Assembly (NCBI RefSeq): GCF_001399455.2
Contig: NZ_LLEI02000021.1
Location: 434,001-498,000, forward strand
Source: Vibrio bivalvicida
GTDB taxonomy: Bacteria > Pseudomonadota > Gammaproteobacteria > Enterobacterales > Vibrionaceae
Length of the DNA: 64,000 nt
Reading direction: 5' to 3'
Part shown: positions 17,476 through 28,537 of the stretch, in pieces
How the letters are laid out: each line of letters opens with the position of its first letter
How positions within the stretch are numbered: the stretch's first letter is position 1
The notes under the pieces: generated by a model
Seen by the model: the letters and a program-made list of their open reading frames with translations, nothing else
What the model was told of the DNA's origin: nothing
Database searches by the model: none
Position numbers and translations under genes: made by a program

Positions 17476-19106
17476 TTATAACGGCGGCAAGATGTTTTTG
17501 TTTCGACTTGTTGGCGGATTTTTTTCACCTTGTTTGATCAAAGTAATCAGCGTTTTTGCCTGCCAAGTCACGTCAGAATCTGAGTATTGGCTTTGGTTCA
17601 TTTCCATCACTTGATGCTCAATTTTTTTCTTCAACTCTGTACTCAAATCAGGAATTTCATCGAACCAAGTTTTGATTAAGAAGCTAGCCTTGACCTTATC
17701 GTCTTCTTTTAACGCTGTTAACAACTGCTCTGTTGTTGTGGTCGCCTTTTGCGTTGGAGTAATATGCGCTTGAGGTTTACGACGGTATTTAACCAGTAAC
17801 ACTAGCGTGGCTAACCACAATGAAGCGAATAGGGCGGTGAGGTAAGGCCAAAAACCTGCATCATACACAGTTACGGTTTTGACTGTGTGGTTTTGAGGAA
17901 CGGGGGAACTGATTGGCTCGTTGTTTAGGGTTGAACCGGGAGCGACATCAAGCACTAACCCTTTTAAATCAGACTCTTGCGCTGATTTGTTTTGGCTATC
18001 CCACCAGTTCAGTTTAATATCGTTAAGCTCAACCTCGCCTTGCTGCTCGGCGATGATCACCTGCTTAACCGTCATACGAGTAGTGCCATCTTCAAGTTCG
18101 CTAAAGGTTGGCTTCTCTTGGTAAACCCGGACTGTACTAGGGTAGTTGACTTTTAGCTGGGGAAAGCGCTCAGAGGCTAGCCCTTGGATATCTAGATGAA
18201 GTATACGAGTAATAGACTCGCCAACACGGGTACTATAAACCGCGGATGCATCTATGTTCTCACCATTTGAATCTAGCCATTGCTGCGAGAGTGACAGTGA
18301 TGCTGCAGGAAGCCAAGCACCCTGGTAGTTGCTTGGTATTGGATCGACCTGAATCTTAAACTGCTGCGCGGGGGTATCGGCTGAAACCAATTTAGTGGTG
18401 CCACTACGATTATCTCCATAAACCACACTACCTTGGAAGCCTATTCCGCTCAGTTGGTATTCGCCCGCCATATCTGCCGTGACTCGGTAACTTTGATCGA
18501 CAACGGTGACTTCTACGCCATCTAAAACACTTTGATATTGTTTCGGTTCACCGAGTGCGGTGAGTGAAACGCCTTGCGCTTGGGGGGGGATGACATTAGG
18601 GTTTTGTAAGCGTCTAGGGTCAGCTTTTACTATCAATCGGGTGTTAAGTTGAGCACTTTCATTGGGGTAGAGCTGCGCTTTGCTTAAGTGGCTTTGTACT
18701 TCAATTAAGTCACTTATCTTTGGCTCATTGCTATCAGCCGATATTTGGATTTTGATAGGTTGAGACGATACGCCATCGATAGTAAAAGCTGGAATGGTCG
18801 CGATACCGAGACGATGGGCCGCTAGAGTGATGTTCCACTCGCTTCTCGTAGAGCGATCGCCATTGATAATATTGATTGAGCTGCCAAAGCTAGGACGCCC
18901 TACATAAAAATCGCTATCCAGCGCGCTTAAATCTAAGGCATCCGACGAGACCTTTTTATTGACCACCACACGCAGTTGGAAGACTTCGTTCTTTACCACC
19001 TTGTTTTTGCTAACTGTCGCCATGACAGTCGTCGCAAAGGCCAATGGACTAGTGAAAGCGACGATCAAAGCGAATAGAGCAACACAGAGTTTATTTTGTC
19101 TCTTCA

Positions 19107-19113
<7 letters not shown>
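17476..19113 (-). CDS. batD: BatD-like membrane protein of the MoxR/Bat operon
   Basis: The 545-residue protein has a signal peptide (about 1-28), a large periplasmic beta-rich BatD/oxygen-tolerance region (about 30-400), one membrane helix (WPYLTALFASLWLATLVLLV, about 420-440) and a cytoplasmic tail. This is the classic last gene of the MoxR-DUF58-BatA-BatB/C-BatD group, linked to envelope stress or aerotolerance; the mechanism is unresolved. It overlaps the batB/C gene end by seven bases, so translation is coupled. Confidence 0.85.
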
Positions 19114-20940
<1,827 letters not shown>

Positions 20941-20948
<8 letters not shown>

Positions 20949-21912
20949 GATTCCTCCGAATGAAAACAAGAAAGGTGAAGCACAATAGCGCGGCGGTAAG
21001 TGGCAGTCCAAACCACTCAGTTTGAGGCCGCCATGTTTGGGTCGCATTGGTGACAGGTTCAAGGTTATTGATGGTGTCGTAAATGTCTGCTAAATCGTCT
21101 GCATTGCGTGCTCGGAAGTATTGACCACCTGTAATATCTGCAATCTCTTTTAAGGTCTTTTCGTCGAGATCTTGAGCGGTGTTTACTTTGCGAGTCATAA
21201 AGAACTCTTTGACCATCATTTCACCAGCGCCTACACCAATGGTATAGATTGTCGCATTGTACTTTTTAGCAATGTTAGCTGCTTCGATAGGGTCAAGGAC
21301 ACCGGATGTATTACTGCCATCGCTAAGCAGAACCATCACCCTTTGTGGAGCGTCGCTATCAATGAAGGTTTTTGTTGCTAAACCAATACCTTCACCAATG
21401 GCCGTTTTTTCACCAATAAGTTTGAGCACGAGAGAATTGACCTGCTCTGAAATAGTATTGCGATCTAGCGTTAAAGGGGTTTGCAGGTAGGCATGATCAG
21501 CAAAAAGTACTAAGCCAAGACGATCTCCCTTGCGTTGCTTGGCGAAATCACTGACCACGCGTTTGACTGCGCTTAATCGATCGATATAACCCTCTTCTTC
21601 ATCTTGCATATCTTTCTGACTCATAGAATAAGAGAGATCCAATACCAGCAGTAGGTCACGATGCTTTGGTGAGGTTGTGACTGGCTCTCCATACCAAACG
21701 GGTCGAGCGATTGCTGCAATTAGTGCCAGCCAAATAACACAACAAAGCAACTTAGCAAAGTGATTACTAGGTGAAGTGTTGTCTGTCGACTCAGGCATAT
21801 AAGGAAGTTGAATAGCGGCGGCCGACTTTGTTGGCGGCGCGATATAGTAAATGAGCAGTGGTAAGGGCAAAAGGAAAAATGCCCACCACCAAACGAAGCT
21901 AATATTAGCCAC
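20941..21912 (-). CDS. batA: BatA-like VWA-domain membrane protein
   Basis: A GTG at 21912 is chosen because AAGGAG lies eight bases upstream; another GTG at 21921 is only two bases from that site. The 323-residue protein has two N-terminal helices (about 6-24 and 53-70), a VWA domain (about 84-280) with MIDAS motif DLSYS at 92-96 and LVLLSDGSNTSG-like sequence, and a C-terminal helix. This is the BatA arrangement. It overlaps the DUF4381 gene upstream by eight bases and batB/C downstream by eight, so the block is translationally coupled. Confidence 0.88.
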
Positions 21913-22381
21913 GTGTAACACTCCTTCTTTTCTTCGGTGGTAACGCCTGATTTACCCAGTCGCTGCAATCTTTAATGAGTTCTTCAGCATTGGAAATTGG
22001 CTGTTTACTGTACAAGGCTTGTTGCCAAGAATTGTAGTTGGCACTAAAACGAGGCGTAGATAGTTGGCTATCAAGAAACACGTACCACTCTTTGCCTGTT
22101 AGTTGGGCTATCTCTTCACGAGGAAAATAACAAAGTGCTGCTTGCCTGACTAATTCAATTGCCTCGGATGGTCGCTGATTTCGCGCGAGCAGGCGTAAGG
22201 CGGTTTTTTTCGGCGCTAAGCGTTTTTTATTCCAGCGAATAATCAACCAAGTTGTCAGGGCTAGCGTGAGCAGACCACCAATTAGCGCCCACCAACCCCA
22301 AGCGAGTGGCAACCACGCTGGGGGCTCTGGTAAATGCATTGGGTTTAGCGGCAAAGGTGAAGTTTGAGTCTCGGTGCTCAT
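21905..22381 (-). CDS. DUF4381 single-pass membrane protein
   Basis: The 158-residue protein has a proline-rich N-terminus, one membrane helix (about 28-47, WGWWALIGGLLTLALTTWLI) and a cytoplasmic region with REEIAQLTGKEWYVFLDSQL. Length and operon position, between DUF58 and BatA genes, fit DUF4381. It is presumed to be part of the MoxR/Bat membrane complex; no catalytic motif is visible. It lies two bases from the DUF58 gene. Confidence 0.83.
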   Translation of the reverse strand: MSTETQTSPLPLNPMHLPEPPAWLPLAWGWWALIGGLLTLALTTWLIIRWNKKRLAPKKTALRLLARNQRPSEAIELVRQAALCYFPREEIAQLTGKEWYVFLDSQLSTPRFSANYNSWQQALYSKQPISNAEELIKDCSDWVNQALPPKKRRSVTRG

Positions 22382-22383
22382 AG

Positions 22384-23304
22384 TTAAAGTCCATGTAATT
22401 GTTGAGTCAATGCAGCATCACTAGAGAGCGACGAAAAACTGATGCCCATCCTTAGGGCCATTTTTTGTAGTTGAGTCTGCTGCTGATCAAACGCCTTTTC
22501 TATACCAAGGCGAGTTTTGCTAGAAGAAAAATCAAGCCAGCGTGTTTGCAGTTTATTAGAGACTTTTTCTGTCCCCCTATAGGCGGTGTACCCTCTTTCT
22601 AGAGGATCACTAATTTGAATCATGCGAACGCGATTGTGCTGACTTAGGCGGCTAAGCTTGGACTCATGTGTGTTGTTAAATCGAGAAAAATCACTTAAGA
22701 GAATAATCTCACTGCCTTTGGGGCAAACTCGTGCAAGTGCTTGTAGAGCGTGGTTCACATCGTAGATAGCCCCTTTCTTCTCAGACAATTGTTGCTGGTG
22801 AATGTTAACCAGTGACTGTATTAAGGCTAATGCTCCTTTGTTGCGAGCAGTGGGTTTTAGCTCGATAAGTTGCTCGCCAGTATCAATCACAGCCCCTACT
22901 CGGTCTTGTTGAGAGATACTAAGCCAAGCAATCAAACTCGCCATATGCGCCATTTGTACAGACTTCAGCATCAACCTTGACCCAAACATCATAGACGCAG
23001 ATAGATCAAGATAAAGCACAATCGGTTTTTCACGCTCTTCAGAAAAGAGTTTGGTATGTGGCTTCCCCGTACGGGCCGTGACACGCCAATCAATGGCACG
23101 AATATCATCACCTGCTTGGTATTGGCGAACTTCGCTAAAATCCATCCCCCGGCCTAGTTGGCGGCTTTGATGCTGGCCTAACATCTGTGCCCATAAACTC
23201 TTGGCAGGTGGCAACCATTGAATGCACTGTTGCTTATAGTAGAGAAGTTCATTAAGAGTGAGATTAACCCCATCACTGTAGGGAGGTAATGTGCTATTCA
23301 TCAA
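22384..23304 (-). CDS. DUF58 (VWA-like) protein of the MoxR operon
   Basis: The 306-residue cytoplasmic protein contains the DUF58 hallmark GRGMDFSEVRQYQAGDDIRA followed by IDWRVTARTGKPHTKLFSEE (about 52-92), then a VWA-like fold with YLDLSASMMFG (MIDAS-type DLSAS, about 98-106). DUF58 proteins are thought to couple MoxR ATPases to membrane VWA partners. The gene lies six bases after moxR and two before the DUF4381 gene, in one operon. Confidence 0.88.
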   Translation of the reverse strand: MMNSTLPPYSDGVNLTLNELLYYKQQCIQWLPPAKSLWAQMLGQHQSRQLGRGMDFSEVRQYQAGDDIRAIDWRVTARTGKPHTKLFSEEREKPIVLYLDLSASMMFGSRLMLKSVQMAHMASLIAWLSISQQDRVGAVIDTGEQLIELKPTARNKGALALIQSLVNIHQQQLSEKKGAIYDVNHALQALARVCPKGSEIILLSDFSRFNNTHESKLSRLSQHNRVRMIQISDPLERGYTAYRGTEKVSNKLQTRWLDFSSSKTRLGIEKAFDQQQTQLQKMALRMGISFSSLSSDAALTQQLHGL

Positions 23305-23310
23305 CTCTAC

Positions 23311-24267
23311 CTAAGCGCTACCGACGAGCGACAACAGCTTATTTATGACTTGATTAGGAACTATACCTTCCGCTTGTGCCTGATAGCTGAGCAACAAGCG
23401 GTGACGCAATACAGGAAACGCCATTGCTTGTACATCTTCAGGAGACACAAAATCTCGACCGTTTAGCCAAGCATGGGCGCGAGCACAGCGATCAAGAGCA
23501 ATTGTCGCACGCGGGCTGACGCCCATCTCTAGCCATTGCTGCAAAGAATCATCGTATTGGCTTGGCTGACGCGTCGCCATCACTAAGCGAATAATGTACT
23601 GCTCAATCGTCTCGGCCATATGGGTCTCTAGCACTGATTGGCGCGCGGCGAAGATATCGGCTTGTGATATGTTGGGAGGCGCGATTTTGGTCTCACCTTT
23701 CGCTTCACCTCGGTTTAAGCGCAGAATTTCTAACTCGCTTTCGGCATTAGGATAGTTAACGTCAAGGTGAATTAAGAATCGGTCGAGTTGCGCTTCAGGA
23801 AGTGGATACGTACCTTCTTGTTCGATTGGGTTTTGCGTCGCCATAACCAGAAACAGCTCGGGGAGCTGGTAGGTACTGCGGCCCGCAGTAATTTGTTTCT
23901 CTGCCATTGCCTCAAGCATTGCTGCTTGCACCTTGGCCGGAGCGCGATTGATCTCATCGGCTAAGATCAACGAATTGAAAATAGGCCCTGATTGAAAGGT
24001 AAACTCACCTGTTTCTGGGCGAAAAATGTCTGTACCTGTTAGATCGGCGGGAAGTAGGTCGGGGGTAAATTGGATGCGATGAAAGTCACCTTCAATACAG
24101 TCCGCCAGTGATTTAACGGCTCTGGTTTTTGCAAGACCCGGAGGACCCTCAACCAATATATGACCATCGGCTAGGAGCGCGACGAGCAGTTGATTCACCA
24201 ATTCGCTCTGACCAATGATTTGGCTATTTAGGTATTCGCGTAGTTGTTGTAGAGCGTGTGAATTCAT
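23311..24267 (-). CDS. moxR: MoxR-family AAA+ ATPase
   Basis: The start is set at 24267, preceded by AGGAG; the longer frame from 24285 would place that site inside the gene. The 318-residue protein has Walker A GPPGLAKT at 41-48, Walker B in LILADEINRAP (about 102-112), sensor ATQNPIEQEGTYPLPEAQLD and a C-terminal lid with SPRATIALDR. MoxR ATPases act as chaperones that help metal insertion or assembly of partner VWA proteins. It is the first gene of the six-gene Bat operon; its promoter lies in the gap before the divergent chemotaxis receptor. Confidence 0.92.
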   Translation of the reverse strand: MNSHALQQLREYLNSQIIGQSELVNQLLVALLADGHILVEGPPGLAKTRAVKSLADCIEGDFHRIQFTPDLLPADLTGTDIFRPETGEFTFQSGPIFNSLILADEINRAPAKVQAAMLEAMAEKQITAGRSTYQLPELFLVMATQNPIEQEGTYPLPEAQLDRFLIHLDVNYPNAESELEILRLNRGEAKGETKIAPPNISQADIFAARQSVLETHMAETIEQYIIRLVMATRQPSQYDDSLQQWLEMGVSPRATIALDRCARAHAWLNGRDFVSPEDVQAMAFPVLRHRLLLSYQAQAEGIVPNQVINKLLSLVGSA

Positions 24268-24629
24268 GATCTTGTTTCTCCTCATTTTTTCACTTAGTAG
24301 CTCGTTAGCTTAAAAAGTTCCGCTCAAGATTAAGGTTAAATTTTGAGTGACGGAATTATCATCATCTGGAATTTCAAGCTCCAGAACAAGTGCAATTATT
24401 TCAGATAGTTAAAATATGGGGATAAAAATCTCAGATCCAACTTTTCAATATTGAAAACTTACCTCGCATGAACTGTGTCACGTCAGTGGCTAAAAACCAT
24501 TCACCTGGTGATTATTTGGTAAAGAAAATTGTCAATTAGTCGATATACTAAGCTGATTGGAGTAAGCGCTCTTACGTGGGGAGTGTTTGCCAATACATAA
24601 TTAGATAATTGCTTCTTAAGGCAGGACAA
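24268..24629. other. divergent promoter region between moxR and the chemotaxis receptor gene
   Basis: About 360 AT-rich bases with no gene seen. A perfect 16-base palindrome TTTTCAATATTGAAAA lies at 24442-24457 and could be an operator. I could not place promoters reliably. Confidence 0.5.
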
Positions 24630-26543
24630 ATGGAACTAAACTCAATTAGCATAAAACAGAAAGTAGTGGCTGGTATTACCTTCGCTGTTTTAGCATCGAC
24701 CATTATTGTAGGAGTGATGGCTCAACGCCAAGCCCGTGACGTGCTTGAGCACCGACTGATTGATATTGAGCTGCCTTCTATGCTCGAACAAATCAGCAGT
24801 CAAATAGATAACGAAGTTAGGCAACTCTTATTCGCTGCGGAACAGATTGCCAACAACGAGTTCGTTAAACAGGCAATTGACACAACGGATATCTCGCCAG
24901 AAGTAGAAGCTCGATTGGTAAAACAACTTAACAATGTGCGTTCTCAATACAATCTAAACGATGCTTCTGTGGCTAATCGTGACACCGCGTATTACTGGAA
25001 CCAAAATGGTTTCTTGCGTCAGCTTAACCAGCAGCAAGACGGATGGTTCTTTGGCTTTACTCAATCTGGCAATACAACGTCAGTCAGCATCTTCCAAGAA
25101 GCCAATGGTGACGTGAAGATGTTCACCAACTATCAAGTACTAAATGGTATGTCGATGTCTGGTTTGTCGAAGTCAATGGATGACATGGTCGCGTTATTAA
25201 ACGGTTTTAAGATTGAAAAAACTGGTTTTGTCTTTCTCGCTGACGCAGCTGGTACGGTGCAGATCCACCGCGATAGTAGCAAAGCCAAATCGACTTTAAC
25301 AAAGTTATTCGGCAACGAATCTTCGGCGCTATTAGGTAAATCGAGCTTCAATCTAATCAATACAGAGTATGAAGGTCAGAACGTATTTGTTGCTAGCACT
25401 TACGTCCCTTCTATGGATTGGTTTGTTATTGGTGTCGTTCCTGTTGAAGAAGTGTTTGCAGACTTAGATGCCGTAGCTAAGCAAATGATGTTCACAACAA
25501 TCGTTGTTGCGGGTCTATTTATTTTTATGGGAATTTTCTTAGCAAATAGCATTGCTCGTCCAATCCGAGAGATCGCAGCACGCTTTGCGGATCTTGGGAA
25601 AGGCGATGGTGATCTTTCTCAGCGTATTGAAGTGAAAGGCAGCGATGAAATTGGCCAATTGTCTGATGGGTTTAATGGCTTTATAGAGAAGATCCATGAC
25701 TCAATGAAAGAGGTGGCTTCAACTAGCCATGCGCTGCAATCTGCGGCTGATGGTGTATCAAATAAGGCCAATACCACCCATGACAACAGCCAAATCCAAC
25801 GTGATCAAACCATTCAAGTGGTAACGGCAATCAACCAAATGGGTGCGACGATTAGTGAAATTGCGGGTAACGCGGCTACGGCGGCGGAAACAGCCAATCA
25901 TGCGTCAGATAATACTGAAGTGGGTCAAAAGGTAGTTAGCCAGGCTAAAGACGCGATTAGCCGTTTAGCGCTAGATATAGAAAACACTGGGCAGGTCGTA
26001 GAGCAGTTAGCATCGACTACGCAAGAAATTGGTTCCATTTTGGATGTTATCCGCGATATTTCAGAACAAACCAATTTACTTGCATTAAATGCGGCGATAG
26101 AGGCTGCGCGTGCGGGCGAGCAAGGTCGCGGTTTTGCCGTGGTAGCTGACGAAGTACGTAACCTAGCCAGCCGTACTGCAGATTCTACTGAAGAAATTCA
26201 GAAGATGATTAATCAACTTCAAAGCGATGCCAAAGACGCAGTAACCGCGATGGCAGCAGGTAAGAGTGTCACAGGTGAAGGTGTTTCTGCCTCTGATGAG
26301 GCGGTAGAGGTTCTGGTTAATATCTCAGAGCGCATTCATGACATCTCAGATCGTAATACTCAAGTTGCTACCGCAACGGAAGAGCAGTCTACCGTGGTTC
26401 ATACCATCAATCAGAACATTGAAGAGATTAATGCAATTAACGAAATGACCACGGGGACAGCAGAAGAGCTTGCGGCAGCAAGTGCTGAGCTTAAAGAGCT
26501 TTCGCTTCGCCTTGATACAATGGTTGGCAGCTTTAAGCTATAA
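24630..26543 (+). CDS. methyl-accepting chemotaxis protein
   Basis: The ATG at 24630, preceded by AGGA, is preferred to the TTG at 24609. The 637-residue protein has an N-terminal helix (about 13-30), a periplasmic Cache/PDC-like sensor (about 35-285, ending in [16 protein letters not shown]) and a second helix (about 293-315). A HAMP domain follows (about 315-370), then the signalling domain with the conserved hairpin tip ([20 protein letters not shown], then [18 protein letters not shown]). It reports ligand binding to CheA/CheW. The ligand is unknown. A strong terminator follows. Confidence 0.92.
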   Translation: MELNSISIKQKVVAGITFAVLASTIIVGVMAQRQARDVLEHRLIDIELPSMLEQISSQIDNEVRQLLFAAEQIANNEFVKQAIDTTDISPEVEARLVKQLNNVRSQYNLNDASVANRDTAYYWNQNGFLRQLNQQQDGWFFGFTQSGNTTSVSIFQEANGDVKMFTNYQVLNGMSMSGLSKSMDDMVALLNGFKIEKTGFVFLADAAGTVQIHRDSSKAKSTLTKLFGNESSALLGKSSFNLINTEYEGQNVFVASTYVPSMDWFVIGVVPVEEVFADLDAVAKQMMFTTIVVAGLFIFMGIFLANSIARPIREIAARFADLGKGDGDLSQRIEVKGSDEIGQLSDGFNGFIEKIHDSMKEVASTSHALQSAADGVSNKANTTHDNSQIQRDQTIQVVTAINQMGATISEIAGNAATAAETANHASDNTEVGQKVVSQAKDAISRLALDIENTGQVVEQLASTTQEIGSILDVIRDISEQTNLLALNAAIEAARAGEQGRGFAVVADEVRNLASRTADSTEEIQKMINQLQSDAKDAVTAMAAGKSVTGEGVSASDEAVEVLVNISERIHDISDRNTQVATATEEQSTVVHTINQNIEEINAINEMTTGTAEELAAASAELKELSLRLDTMVGSFKL

Positions 26544-26565
26544 GCACTTTGCAACACTGGTATAA

Positions 26566-26603
26566 CTGGGTCTAAGTCGTTAAACTTAGACCCAGTTTTT
26601 ATT
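26566..26603 (+). terminator. Rho-independent terminator after the chemotaxis receptor gene
   Basis: ACTGGGTCTAAG (26566-26577) pairs perfectly with CTTAGACCCAGT (26586-26597) across 8 bases, followed by TTTTATTTAT. Confidence 0.93.
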
Positions 26604-26621
26604 TATAGGGTAAGTGGGATC

Positions 26622-26822
26622 ATGAGTGATTTCGAAAAAGAACTAGAGCAGATGTCACAAGAGATGGGCGATGAGCCTGAAGTGGCGCTACCATCGCTGG
26701 GAGAGCAAAAAGCGATTGCCGCAGAGCTAAAAAAGCTTGAAGCAGAAGGCAAGCTAACACCTGAAGTACTTGAAGAGTATTTTGGTAAGTTCTACACAAA
26801 AACTGATACACCGATTCATTAA
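26622..26822 (+). CDS. small acidic protein of unknown function
   Basis: This 66-residue ORF (MSDFEKELEQMSQEMGDEPE onward) is rich in Glu and Lys and likely helical, with no signal peptide, membrane stretch or cysteine. It starts 19 bases after one terminator and ends 38 bases before another, so it looks like an independent small gene. GGGTAAGTGGG upstream gives a modest ribosome binding site. I do not recognise a characterised family. The clear start, terminators on both sides and plausible codon use support a real gene. Confidence 0.7.
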   Translation: MSDFEKELEQMSQEMGDEPEVALPSLGEQKAIAAELKKLEAEGKLTPEVLEEYFGKFYTKTDTPIH

Positions 26823-26859
26823 GCTACAGCGTCTTAAAAGGCATGTATCACAGTTTCTT

Positions 26860-26884
26860 AAGTCGCCGAAGGCGGCTTTTTTTG
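26860..26884 (+). terminator. Rho-independent terminator after the 66-residue gene
   Basis: AAGTCGCC and GGCGGCTT form a stem with one G-U pair across the loop GAA, followed by TTTTT. Confidence 0.9.
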
Positions 26885-27046
26885 TACCTAAAAACGTCGG
26901 AGTATTCAAAATGATATGCAACAAAATGATTTGTTTGACTCCCTTGATGCTCACCGATAACCTAAATGTTGAGCCCATGCACCTGTAGAGTTACAGCAAC
27001 TTAGGTGAATGCCTTGTTCAAGAATGATGAATAAAGGAAGTGAACA

Positions 27047-28210
27047 ATGTTATACGGAAATGCCGCGGTTACTGAATCAGGGATACCTCTCGCACATGGC
27101 GCAGTGTTCAGCCAAGTTGCTCGTAATCAGAACACTATTATTATTTCAAGGTCGGTAGGTAAATACGCGACGCAATTGATAGAGCAAAGCTATGCGACTA
27201 AGGGTTTTCACGTTAAAACCAAATCATGCAACTGGGGGCCAATGGCTGGTTTTGTTTTGGCGGATCCTCGTTTTTCCAAAAATGGTGCCGCTCCAGACAA
27301 AGTGAGAAGCCAGCTTAAAAGTATCAACAGTGCAATGAATGACGGTGCTACTTTAGCTGGGCTTTATATTACTGAAGCTAGACGAACTGCGTTACCAGCC
27401 CTATTCCTTGGTGATGGTACGACGACATATGTAGAGCGATATATTTCAGATAATGAGCGCCTCATTACCACTTCTAAAGGGAATTTGACTCTAGAATTTG
27501 TTTTAAAGAAACAGCTTCCTCACCGAGTGCCTGGTGCTGGCGCAGTTCGCGTTTGGGCGGTGTGCTATAGACATCGACATCACCATCCTGATGAAAAGTT
27601 TCTTGGGCCGAGAGTGAGTACGAGTTTCGGTAAGCTTTATCAAGTTATGGGTTTGACCGACCCAAGAGGAGATAAGGCGACAAAGGCGACTTATCGAGGT
27701 GTCATGACTGGTGATTATGATTTGTGGGGATGCTTTCCTCTGAAATCTCTCTATGAACCGCAAGGCCAAGATCGACGTAAGGTTCTTAACTCGAACTCAC
27801 AGCTGTTTGACTACGATACATTTGGTCAGCATGAAAACCGTCATACAGGGAACATGACTCAGCGTATACAAACCATTCGCAATAAGCTTAATACAGGATT
27901 CAAAGGGGCTGGTTATCAAGGTGGGAATATGGTTCATCATAGTGATGAAGCAGGCCGACCCATGGTAGATAATTTAGAGGTTGATGCGGTCGCATTCTTT
28001 CCAAGTGGAGAGATCATGTACTTCGCTTCAGTCGCGGAATATAACGATTTTATTGCTATTACCAGAGCGCTTGGTTATCAACCCATCATCAATGCGTGGT
28101 GGCATGTGTATCGTGAAGCCGATCAAGCACGTATGAGCAATATTCTTGCAACCCGACATGCTCATGTTGGTATCTTGAATAGTATTAAGGCCCGAGGTGC
28201 TTTGGGCTGA
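27047..28210 (+). CDS. ExoY/edema factor-like nucleotidyl cyclase (class II), stand-alone
   Basis: The 387-residue protein shows the motif order of the class II toxin adenylyl/nucleotidyl cyclases (anthrax edema factor, Bordetella CyaA, Pseudomonas ExoY). ATKGFHVKTKSCNWGPMAGF at 50-69 holds Lys52 and Lys59 (edema factor Lys346 and Lys353), with Lys57 where edema factor has His351. GDYDLWGCFP at 222-231 holds the metal-binding pair Asp223/Asp225 (491/493). GYQGGNMVHHSDEAGRP at 289-305 holds His298 (577). ISRSVGKYATQLIEQ precedes the first motif, as in edema factor. ExoY is 378 residues, a similar size. No signal peptide, membrane segment or delivery domain is seen. If active it would make cAMP or cGMP/cUMP, presumably in a eukaryotic cell after export by an unknown route. 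Function is inferred from motifs only. Confidence 0.87.
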   Translation: MLYGNAAVTESGIPLAHGAVFSQVARNQNTIIISRSVGKYATQLIEQSYATKGFHVKTKSCNWGPMAGFVLADPRFSKNGAAPDKVRSQLKSINSAMNDGATLAGLYITEARRTALPALFLGDGTTTYVERYISDNERLITTSKGNLTLEFVLKKQLPHRVPGAGAVRVWAVCYRHRHHHPDEKFLGPRVSTSFGKLYQVMGLTDPRGDKATKATYRGVMTGDYDLWGCFPLKSLYEPQGQDRRKVLNSNSQLFDYDTFGQHENRHTGNMTQRIQTIRNKLNTGFKGAGYQGGNMVHHSDEAGRPMVDNLEVDAVAFFPSGEIMYFASVAEYNDFIAITRALGYQPIINAWWHVYREADQARMSNILATRHAHVGILNSIKARGALG

Positions 28211-28223
28211 GTCACAGCCCAAA
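28201..28223 (+). terminator. hairpin at the stop codon of the cyclase gene
   Basis: TTTGGGCTG (28201-28209) pairs with CAGCCCAAA (28215-28223) across 5 bases and overlaps the stop codon. Only TCTTTCT follows, so it may be a weak terminator. Confidence 0.5.
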
Positions 28224-28321
28224 TCTTTCTAGTCAGAGAATGTTGAGATTTGGCTTTGGTTGATTTAGGCTCTCTTAAAACCGCTAGATCTGTTATCAGT
28301 GCATCATGAATTGATGTTAGA

Positions 28322-28344
28322 AAGCCGCAAATAGCGGCTTTTTT
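28322..28344 (+). terminator. Rho-independent terminator after the cyclase gene
   Basis: AAGCCGC (28322-28328) pairs perfectly with GCGGCTT (28334-28340) across 5 bases, followed by TTTT. Confidence 0.9.
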
Positions 28345-28369
28345 GTTGCATATAGTAAAAGGATTCTCC

Positions 28370-28495
28370 ATGTTTATTTTGTATCGTTTGCTTAAATTAG
28401 CAATTATCTGTGCGGTATTTTTTACCATCTACGACTTTATTGCATTTGGTGAGATTACATGGCTTGAGCGACTACTTAGCTCGTTGAACGTCTAG
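28370..28495 (+). CDS. 41-residue predicted single-pass membrane protein
   Basis: ATG at 28370 is preceded by AAAAGGA with six-base spacing, a good ribosome binding site. The ORF encodes MFILYRLLKLAIICAVFFTI followed by YDFIAFGEITWLERLLSSLNV. The first half is one hydrophobic helix (about 8-26) with a basic N-terminal flank, suggesting an inner-membrane microprotein. It lies between a terminator and a LysR gene 42 bases downstream. It could be a leader for that gene or an independent small protein; I recognise no family. Confidence 0.6.
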   Translation: MFILYRLLKLAIICAVFFTIYDFIAFGEITWLERLLSSLNV

Positions 28496-28537
28496 GGTTA
28501 GTATTACAGTATTCGCAATGATGAAAAAGGTAAGCTA

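Noticed and set aside
26622..28495. The cyclase region considered as a mobile element
   Set aside because: No transposase, integrase, terminal inverted repeat or target-site duplication was seen at its borders.
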